The translations under genes and the position numbers were made by a program. Of a stretch of 64,000 nt of DNA, positions 55,430 through 64,000 are shown piece by piece. How positions within the stretch are numbered: the first letter of the stretch is position 1; every line of letters begins with the position of its first letter. The notes under the pieces were generated by a model, which saw only the letters and a list, made by a program, of their open reading frames with translations, was not told where the DNA came from and searched no databases. This DNA is from Notolepis coatsorum (Eukaryota; Chordata; Actinopteri; Aulopiformes; Paralepididae), in NCBI GenBank assembly GCA_963971535.1, contig OZ020590.1:152872034-152936033 (forward strand), written 5' to 3'.

Positions 55430-55919
55430 AGGAACACTCCAACATTTTGGGAAATTAGCTTATTTGCCATCTACCCTGGAGTTAGACAAGAAGATACATA
55501 CATTTTTCTTCTCTGTGCATGCAGTAGGAGTAGGAAGACGTGCACTGTTAGCCTAGCTTAGCGTCAATCACTGGAAGTAGGTTCCTCCATTAGCCTAGTT
55601 CCCAACATCTTCCTACTCCTACTGCATGCACAGAGAAGAAAAAGGTATGCATCTTCTTGTCTAACTCCAGGGTTCCCAAAATGTTGGAGTGTTAAGATAC
55701 ATACATTTTTCTTCTCTGTGCATGCAGTAGGAGTATGAAGACGCGCACCATTAGCCTAGCTTAGCGTCAGTCACTGGAAGTAGGTTCCTCCATTAGCCTA
55801 GTTCCCAACGTCTTCCTACTCTTACTGCATGCACAGAGAAGAAAAAGGTATGTATCTTCTTGTCTAACTCCAGGGTAGATGGCAAATAAGCTAATTTCCC
55901 AAAATGTTGGAGTTTTCCT
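55430..55919. mobile_element. TTAA-flanked foldback MITE with a tandem internal duplication
   Basis: Ends AGGAACACTCCAACATTTTG and its inverse, with TTAA on both sides (55426-55429 and 55920-55923). Inside, two foldbacks of about 215 bp lie in tandem; each has arms around cttctctgtgcatgcagtag and its complement. The TTAA target fits piggyBac- or Kolobok-type mobilisation. Confidence 0.8.
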
Positions 55920-55923
55920 TTAA

Positions 55924-56145
55924 GACTCTGGGTTCAGAGTGGAGAAACTAGGCATTCTGGGAAACTAGTTTTGTTTATGTTTACATGTTGGCTGTAGCCA
56001 TTGAATGTAACTATTCAATGGCTAACTGACTTCTATGTTTAGAGGTAAAAGGATGTAACTACTGACGTTATTTATTTCATGTTCGGAAGTAAAGGGATTC
56101 GACTCGACAACTATCTACACGTCCTGCATTCCTACAGTGTAAATA
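55924..56145. other. No recognisable feature
   Basis: A short inverted pair (ccattgaatg / cattcaatgg near 55999-56021). Nothing else. Confidence 0.4.
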
Positions 56146-57178
56146 GCCCACTTTGACTACCTAGGATGGCTTGAATGAATGAATGAATGAAAACTTTATT
56201 TAACAGATTGCAGAATGGGTACAATACAGTACGGCTCAATACATACAATTGTTAAGGGGATGCAGACCTGAGAAAGACGTTTGTCTTGTTTCCATCAGGG
56301 TCCCCTTAGAGTAGACGACAGAGTACAGCACCTTGCAATGGGCCTGGTCTACAAGATACACTATACGATACTTCCCAAAGGTCAGTGAATACCACGACCA
56401 CAACACCAGAGGGAGCTCAACAAATCATGTTAAACCCAGATTCGGCTCAAACAAGGGACTAAACACGTTTCGCAAATATGCCACATCAATGTGGAACGCC
56501 TTACCCAAAGCTGTAAAGGAATGTGAATCCCTACCCACATTCAAAACCGCTCTCAAAGAGCACCTACGGGAGGCTGCAATTCAAAACTGGCCACCGTAAA
56601 TGTCCAAACCCCCCCACCCCCACCTAATAGACAGTCTCCTCCCCACCGTATGTATATATTCTCTCCCCACTGTATGTATATTTCTCTACCACCCACCCAC
56701 CTCCTCCTAATGTACTGTCTCCTCCCCACCGTATGTATATATTCTCTCCCCACCGTATGTATATTTCTCTCCCACCCACCCACCCCCTCCTAATGTACAG
56801 TCTCCTCCCCATCATATGTATATATTCTCTGTTAGGATCTATGGGTAACAGTACTGTATATTTGCATATCTTATATGTCACAAATGTAACAGTACTATAT
56901 ACCTGTATGTCATGTATGTCCCTATGCCATAAATGTCATGATGTCATGTATGTCATAAATGTCACTATGAATTGAAAATGGGGGACCCTGATGTAAACAA
57001 GACAAACGTCTTTCTTTGGTCTGCATCCCCTTAACAATTGTGTGTATTGAGCCGTACTGTATTGTACCCATTCTGCAATCTGTTAAATAAAGTTTTCATT
57101 CATTCATTCATTCATTCATTCATTCATTCATTCATTCATTCATTCATTCATTCATTCATTCATTCATTCATTCATTCA
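56146..57178 (+). mobile_element. 5'-truncated CR1/L2-like LINE with (ATTC)n tail
   Basis: RT C-terminus (RGSSTNHVKPRFGSNKGLNT, SMWNALPKAVKECESLPTFK) to the stop near 56597. The 3' UTR follows, with a segment of about 83 bp repeated two to three times (tccccaccgtatgtatatat units). It then has AATAAAG and about 19 ATTC units. Its ORF is split by an antisense fragment of the same family. Confidence 0.82.
56175..56307 (-). mobile_element. Antisense LINE 3' tip inserted in the LINE ORF
   Basis: TGAA repeats and the first 115 bases of the family's 3' UTR, in minus orientation, between CCTAGGATGGCT and TTAGAGTAGACG, which are contiguous in other copies. Confidence 0.8.
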
Positions 57179-57739
57179 TACTTTAAAGCTTTGTATACTG
57201 TGGCAGGAACAATATCATCCAAAGCAGCTTGGATAACTTGGGACAGTTTTCTCTGATTCATTTAAGCCAAGCCGTGTAGCCTGCTGTATGTGTCGCCTGT
57301 TGTAACCATGCTACCTCAAAGCAATTTACTTCTATTCATTTAGACAGCCATATAAACCAGGCTCTCTCTCTGAGCAATTTACAGCCTAGAATACCCAACT
57401 GAACTCTCATAGATATAAAGGCTGTAAACAAAACCTGGCAAGAAGACGGAGCCCGCCGAGGGTGTTACACTTCCACAAACCATTGTGCGTTAAGGGTTTT
57501 GACTACATATTAAAAATGACAACTTTATGAGTATAATCCTAATCTGTCCATATCACGGAGATACACAAAATGTGGTTCATATTCATTTCCTGAAATGGGA
57601 GCACCCACGGACAGTGTGGATTATTCTTTTTAAGAATATGTCCATCCAATATGGATTTACCCTCAGATTAAAGCTGACAGTTTGCACTTAATCCTCCTCA
57701 TATCCAAAGTAATGAGGAGATGAGCAGAAATAGCAAACA
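57179..57739. other. No recognisable feature
   Basis: No gene, RNA or transposon end is recognised. Confidence 0.4.
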
Positions 57740-57749
57740 ACGTGTCCCA

Positions 57750-58715
57750 GACGCTGTCAAGGTGCCTCACATCCTCCAACGTCTGTACAAGGATGTCGAG
57801 GATGTTCTATGAGTCGGTGGTGGCGGACGCCTTGTACGCTGTGAACTGCTGGGGCAGCGCACTGAGAGCGGGGGACACAAACAGGCTGGATAAGCTGGTC
57901 AGGAAGGCCAGTAACGGGGTAGGGGTGGTGGAGCTAGACTCTGGCAGTGGTGTCGGAGAGGAGGAGCCTTGCTAAGCTCCACGCCATCATGGACAACCCC
58001 TCCCACCCACTATACACACAGACTTGGCTGATAGAAGGAGCATGTTCAGTGTTAGACTAAGACTCCCAAGATTGCAACACTGAACGGCACAGGAAGTCCT
58101 TCATTGCGACAGCCATCAGACTCTATAACACATCAGTCTGTCCCTCACTGCATCACTGAGCACAGGGTGACAGTACTATCTAATCTTCCTGGACTTTTAC
58201 TTTTAAATCAACATTGTAAAATTTTACACTTTTTACTGTACACTTACTGTATATTTTATATATATGTAACGGTTGTGACATTGTCACTTTCGATGCGCCG
58301 AGGGAGTTTCGAACCCGGGTCTCCCACGCCGCGGGCGACAGCACAGACCGCTATACCAAGAGGTGAATTCACTGCTTTGTAACGTGTCTATGTGTCTTTT
58401 GAGGGTGAGAGTGAGTTTAACCCATAGGCCACAGCACCGCTACTCACCCCAGTCACTTCACAACATCTGAAGTCCTTTGTGACTGCGCTTCACGGTACCA
58501 TCCGTTACATATATACATAACATAGACAAATGCATATCCCGTATTTTATTTGTATTTTTATTCTTATTCGTCGTATTATTCGTGACTTTTGTTTCTGACT
58601 ACCTAAATGTTTACCGTTTAATGTGAGCGATGTGTAGTGCCGAATTTCCCTCGGGATAAATAAAGTATTTCTATTCTATTCTATTCTATTCTATTCTATT
58701 CTATTCTATTCTATC
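57750..58715 (+). mobile_element. L2/Rex-like LINE 3' end with (ATTCT)n tail, interrupted
   Basis: Degraded RT C-terminus (MSRMFYESVVADALYAVNCW, LRAGDTNRLDKLVRKAS, then AKLHAIMDNPSHPLYT in another frame). The UTR follows and the 3' end ccctcgggataaataaagta with ATTCT repeats. It is split at 58265-58509 by the TGTAACGG element. Confidence 0.7.
58265..58509 (-). mobile_element. Single-copy TGTAACGG element with tRNA-like core
   Basis: 245 bp with inverted ends TGTAACGG/CCGTTACA and TATATA on both sides (ambiguous because the site is AT-rich). The minus strand aligns with the 311-bp satellite units: TGTAACGG, GGTACCG, GTGAAGTG, AAACTCACTC, GTGAATTCAC, GGTCTGTG, CGCCCGCG and the B-box-like CCGGGTTCGAAACTCC in the same order. 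Confidence 0.75.
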
Positions 58716-58990
58716 ATTCTAATCTAAACGATGGCCGTTGTTTTCTTCAAGCTATTTATATCATTCCTTCCAGTCTGGCCTGAGCAGCAGCAACATCCCG
58801 CTACGCCACGCCCACGCACTTCCCGCCAGATTCATACCGACGGAGCATTTGTGTGAATTGATCGGAAACATTATTTTCTCAGACAATTTAAATGGAGTTA
58901 CACTTCACTCCACTCCCCTCATATGCTGCTGCGGTCATGAATAGAGAGTCACTTTGTGCCCGACAGCTGTTACGAGCATCAGAGGCGTTG
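58716..58990. other. No recognisable feature
   Basis: No gene is seen. It precedes the 33-bp minisatellite. Confidence 0.4.
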
Positions 58991-59156
58991 AGGCTGGAGA
59001 TACTGTAGTAGCTGGAGATAGATGCATGAGGCTGGAGATAGTAGCTGGAGATAGATGCATGAGGCTGGAGATAGTAGCTGGAGATAGATGCATGAGGCTG
59101 GAGATACTGTAGTAGCTGGAGATAGATGCATGAGGCTGGAGATAGTAGCTGGAGAT
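58991..59156 (+). repeat. 33-bp minisatellite, left part
   Basis: Unit ctggagatagatgcatgagg plus ctggagatagtag, with a few 38-bp variants. It is interrupted by the hAT element and continues at 63832. Confidence 0.9.
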
Positions 59157-59363
59157 CAGTGGCGGACTGGGACACAAATTCAGCCCGGGACATTCAGACG
59201 CACCAGCCCACACACCGGCCCACGCACCGGCCCCGAAACCGGCCCACACAACGGCCGTTATGAAACACTTGTCCAGTATTAAACAACCCAAGGCTGTGGC
59301 TAAGGAGTCAACATCAGGGAGACCAAATCTACACCCCGCCCCTAGATGTGCACTCGTGCACAG

Positions 59364-59364
59364 T

Positions 59365-59451
<87 letters not shown>
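59364..59451 (+). repeat. (CA)n microsatellite, about 44 units
   Basis: In copy 1 the same site (49708-49733) has only about 13 units. Confidence 0.95.
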
Positions 59452-59455
<4 letters not shown>

Positions 59456-59703
59456 TATACCGTTACTTTGGCTTTTTACTTTTTAGTAACATCTTAGTGC
59501 CTCATTAGCCTAGGGATTAAGGATACATGAAGTATTAACTACACCATAATAATATTGAGGTTTTGATCCATAGAAAGGTCTGTGCTACACAATTTCAGTT
59601 AGATTGGATTTATTGTCCTTTAATTTGGCACACATGACATTAGTTGCTTGCCGTTTAATCAACATCGAAAGACCCCCCACTTCCTCCCAGACACCCATTC
59701 CAA

Positions 59704-59925
<222 letters not shown>

Positions 59926-60346
59926 AGTGACTCAGTATTAGCAGAGTTGATAGGAAAAGGGAAGTTTTGTCTGGGCTCTGCTGAGAAGTCATGGGTCAAA
60001 TAGAAGGTGTGGGGGTGACTAGAGAAGATGGGGAAGTTGGTGAGTGGTGACTACTCCCATTTTCAGAATTTGAGGGTTCATTGGAATCTGATTTTCTTCA
60101 GAATTCAATGAGGCAGAGAATGCTCTGATTCAGACTGACATCACATCTATATTCTGTATGCTGTTCCAACTCTTTGTTGAGGCTTTATTGAATAAAATGT
60201 TTGAATACAATGTTTTTATCGCTGCACCATTTCATCCAATAGAGAAAAACATGTTATCTTCACTAGAATTGAAAATAAAGTTGAAATCTGTGCTAGTAGT
60301 GATGGACCCAGTAGTGGGGGCAGTAAGGAAGAAGATACAAATATAC

Positions 60347-60702
60347 TAGGGATGTTCGATATTGGCTTTTTTACCGATATCCGATATAGTCCAACACTTA
60401 AATTTCCGATACCGATATCAACCGATACCAATATATGCAGGGTTTCCCCCCCAAAAAACGAATAATTTCAGGTAATTAACATTACATATCTCTTGTTGTG
60501 GAATTAACACAACATTATGCATACTTTTGACAATAAATAAAATCAGAATTTGTTCTTACTTGCTTGCCTGGGTAAATAAAGGTTAAATAAATATAAAAAA
60601 TAAAGATATTTAATTTTTCTTTTTTTGAAAACAGATACTGATAATTTCCGATATCACATTTTAATGCCAATATCGGTAGGCCGATAATATCGGACATCAC
60701 TA
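60347..60702. mobile_element. 356-bp hAT-like MITE (copy in second hAT)
   Basis: Same ends and AAATATAC target repeats as 50576-50931; it was carried along with the host element. Confidence 0.85.
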
Positions 60703-60808
60703 AAATATACACATTATAATACACAATTTGAAAAGTAATGTCATGATCTAGGTGTCTTTTATAAACGTTTTCATTCTACTGGATGAAGCTCAACTTCATC
60801 ATGGCTGC

Positions 60809-60814
<6 letters not shown>

Positions 60815-60881
<67 letters not shown>
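60815..60881 (+). repeat. (TC)n microsatellite
   Basis: Counterpart of 51039-51099. Confidence 0.95.
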
Positions 60882-60885
<4 letters not shown>

Positions 60886-61631
60886 TCACACTCACACACG
60901 CTACTGGTGGTCATGAGCAGCATCAGCAAACACAGCTGCCCTGTGGCAGACTGACGGAATCATGTCTGCTATTCAGCGCCAACCACCATCAACAACCTTC
61001 ATAAATACATTCAACATTAATGGAATAGGCTAACTACCAACTTAGCTGTAGCAGTTAGCTGTTATATGCAATCACATTTGTTTAACTACGGGGTAGTAGT
61101 TGACCGAGTTGTTAGCTTAAGCTAGTTAGCTGTGGTTATTTACAAACATGTAGATGAGACTAATCATATCGAGAACATGGCTAACAGTTGGGAATTCTAA
61201 GGTACATCTTATTTAAGCATGTAAAATGGCAACTAATCAATTCAATCAATTAGATTACCAATATTATATCAACATGAAAATTTGGAAGGGAACATAATAG
61301 TATTTTATTTTAGTATTTACTATTATAATATTAGTAGCCGATTAATTTGCAGCCCGTCCTAGGTTCTGATTGGCTCTCTAGGTTAGCACTTTAGCTTCTG
61401 ATGCTGTGGTGGGCACTAGTCCTAACATTGCTAACTAAACTTTTAGTCAGAGAAAAAACTTCACGAGTCACGACTATTTATGTCCACGTGCTGTAAGGAA
61501 TCAGGAATACGGAAAGCACATTGTCTTGTAATAGAATGACTGAAATCACTGCAAGAGCTAGTATAGGCTAGCTAGCCCTCATGAACCGGCAGACACCAAC
61601 AGTAGAATATGCACTAGGCTACTGCACGCAC

Positions 61632-61827
61632 CTGTCATGTTACTGTTGGTTCCTTCCACTTGAACTTCATCATTATTAGCAGCAGCAGCTACTCTAACGA
61701 GAGCCCTTCCTCTACTAAACATGTCTGTAATTTTAGAACATTGTTCTGCGTCTTTTACTAGCAATTTTTGTTTTTTTATTCTAGCTTTTTCAGCTACATT
61801 TATTTTTTATTTTTTTTCGTTCTCCAT
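61632..61827 (-). pseudogene. hAT transposase first exon, broken
   Basis: Counterpart of 51855-52050. A T-rich change in the lysine codons creates a stop after MENEKK; the downstream part (DAEQCSKITDMFS) and the splice donor remain. Confidence 0.5.
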
Positions 61828-62044
61828 TTCTGCGCTTCTAGGCCTACTCGCGGTTGGGAGGAAACGTGAATCTCATTCACTGATGTCTCATGTCTCATTC
61901 AAGACAAAAACAAAAGCATGTCTTTCACTTAACACCAAGAAAACAGTGTCTATGATGTTCACAAAGTCACCAGTAGAGGTCACTCACTCTAATGTGTTTC
62001 TGGGAGAGGCGGAGCTGGACATTGTACATTCATTCGGGAGCATG

Positions 62045-62310
62045 TCTATGTTCCCCGGGTCCTATGTTCCCCGGGTCCTATGTTCCCCGGGTTCTATGTT
62101 ACCGCTTTGATTGATTGAAATTTTTAGACCACCAGCCCTGATTCCAAACTCTAACCGTAACCAGTTCGAAAGAGGGCCTAAGCTTAACCAGTTCGAAACA
62201 AGGCGGACATTCATAATTAATAAAATAATAGAAATTAATAAAAATGTCAATCTATTAATCAATCAAGCGGGGAACATAGGACCCGGGGAACATAGGACCC
62301 GGGGAACATA
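62045..62310. mobile_element. Foldback element with reiterated 16-bp ends (second copy)
   Basis: Counterpart of 52268-52526, with a few extra bases before the right terminal repeats. Confidence 0.8.
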
Positions 62311-62325
62311 AGGATGATCCCATTA

Positions 62326-62907
62326 ATTCAAGTATCTTGGGGTCACATTGGACTCTACATTGACCTTCAAAAAGTCATGTGAAGAAAGTGACAAACAGTC
62401 AAGTTTAACATCGAAAACTTCAGGCAGATCGCAGGCCTTGACTGCCAGTTAATGCTGCAAGGATGTTTCTGCATTCAATGATTTTATCACACATCGAGTA
62501 CTGTTTTATCAACTGGTCTCTTTCATATGTCACTACTCTTACACCAATAGAATTACTCTACAAAAAAGCCATAAAAGTATTTGATAGGAAACCAATTTCA
62601 TTTCATCACTGTAATGTTTTAGAAAAACATAACATGCAACAAGGTTCTGCATGGACTTGCCCCTCCCCCATTGAATGAGTTCATCCAACAGAAAGCAGAC
62701 ACTGGCATTACCACCAGGGCCATCAGTAGAGGGGACTGTAAGGTGCCTTTTCGGTATACTACCTTTGCAAAAACTGTGTTCTCTGTTAAAGGTGGTAACT
62801 ACTGGAATAGCCTACCAGTTGTGATTAGAGAGTGCCCTACATACTCCATGTTCAAGACCCATCTTAAACTGCATCTTAAGGCAAACCAGAACTGTGATCA
62901 TTTTTAA
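62326..62907 (+). mobile_element. Degraded LINE reverse transcriptase C-terminus (second copy)
   Basis: Counterpart of 52540-53121. Confidence 0.7.
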
Positions 62908-62945
62908 TCTGATTTAGTTTATGCAACTTGTTTATTGTTTTATTG

Positions 62946-63702
62946 CCGGCCCACACAATGGCCCACATACTGGCCCACACACCGGCCCACACACCGGCCC
63001 ACATACTGGCCCACACACCGGCCCACACACTGGCCCACATTAGTGGCCCACACACCGACTCACACACTGGCCCACACACCGGCCCACACACTGGCCCACA
63101 TACTGGCCCACACACCGGCCCACATACTGGCCCACACACTGGCCCACACACTGGCCCACACACTGGCCCACATTAGTGGCCCACACACCGACTCACACAC
63201 CGGCCCACACACTGGCCCACATTAGTGGCCCACACACTGGCCCACACACTGGCCCACATACTGGCCCACACACCGGCCCACACACCGGCCCACATACTGG
63301 CCCACACACTGGCCCACACACTGGCCCACACACTGGCCCACATTAGTGGCCCACACACCGACTCACACACCGGCCCACACACTGGCCCACATTAGTGGCC
63401 CACACACTGGCCCACACACTGGCCCACACACCGGCCCACACACCGGCCCACACACCGGCCCACATACTGGCCCACACACTGGCCCACACACTGGCCCACA
63501 CACTGGCCCACATTAGTGGCCCACACACCGACTCACACACCGGCCCACACACTGGCCCACATTAGTGGCCCACACACTGGCCCACACACTGGCCCACACG
63601 CCGGCCCACATTAGTGGCCCACACACTGGCCCACACACTGGCCCACACACCGGCCCACATTAGTGGCCCACACACCGGCCCACATTAGTGGCCCACACAC
63701 TG
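62946..63702 (+). repeat. 12-bp GGCCCACA array, about 60 units
   Basis: Counterpart of 53158-54005 with a different order of variant units. It ends near the right terminus of the hAT element. Confidence 0.92.
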
Positions 63703-63831
63703 CCCCCCCCAAAAAAAAAAAAAAAAAAATTATATATATATATTTTTTTTTTTTTTTTTTTTTTACCAGTCCACTTTGGTTCCGGCCCATCGGGATTCGT
63801 CCCGAACGTCCCGATGGCCAGTCCGCCACTG

Positions 63832-64000
63832 CTGGAGATAGATGCACGAGGCTGGAGATAGTAGCTGGAGATAGATGCATGAGGCTGGAGATAGTAGCTG
63901 GAGATAGATGCATGAGGCTGGAGATAGTAGCTGGAGATAGATGCATGAGGCTGGAGATAGTAGCTGGAGATAGATGCACGAGGCTGGAGATAGTAGCTGG
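63832..64000 (+). repeat. 33-bp minisatellite, right part, running off the window
   Basis: Continuation of 58991-59156 after the hAT insertion. Confidence 0.9.

Overview
This window looks like accessory DNA from a ray-finned (teleost) fish. The evidence is non-LTR retrotransposons with tetranucleotide tails, tRNA-headed SINEs of the V-SINE type, many hAT-like DNA transposons with 8-bp target duplications, a sushi-like Ty3 LTR element, and C2H2 zinc-finger exons with the acidic, repeated N-terminal region common in fish. I see no bacterial operon, CRISPR array, rRNA gene or convincing functional tRNA gene. The species cannot be fixed from sequence alone. All identities are by eye.

Layout. Positions 1-21382 and 22657-48443 are two copies of one block, in the order A-B-A'-B'. 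Part A (1-11342) reappears at 22657-36075 at a nearly constant offset of about 22792. Part B (11345-21382), with the zinc-finger exon, reappears at 42256-48443. The copies look more than 98% identical where unbroken. They differ by whole insertions: three LINE insertions only in block 1, and an LTR element and a 6-kb LINE-rich stretch only in block 2. They also differ in minisatellite copy number. This may be a real tandem duplication or two haplotypes left side by side in the assembly.

Part A holds a 311-bp tandem repeat built from a tRNA-like element (TGTAACGG family), a hAT inside a hAT with a LINE inside that, a solo LTR with a 5-bp target duplication, and two adjacent minisatellites (25-bp and 30-bp units). 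In A' a 4.2-kb LTR element (29854-34011, minus strand) sits in the 30-bp minisatellite. It encodes Gag and protease only, and has a tract just inside its LTR complementary to its predicted RNA 5' end, as in Tf1-type self-priming.

Part B holds a THAP-domain relic, a 35-bp minisatellite (inverted head-to-head in block 1), the zinc-finger exon, an 18-bp minisatellite, LINE fragments and SINEs. The two zinc-finger paralogues (14313-16123 and 43477-45100) differ mostly at DNA-contact positions. Both end in the same truncated seventh finger.

The last 15 kb (49500-64000) holds two nearly identical copies of a 4.5-4.7 kb hAT-like element with TIR CAGTGGCGGACTGG, loaded with nested repeats and a large 12-bp array. 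The second copy (59157-63831) is complete, with an 8-bp target duplication inside a 33-bp minisatellite. Between the copies are a TTAA-flanked foldback element, LINE fragments and a single-copy TGTAACGG element.

The only candidates for host genes are the two zinc-finger exons and, weakly, an 18-residue-repeat reading frame at 38829-39464. The other long open frames are transposon genes or minisatellites.
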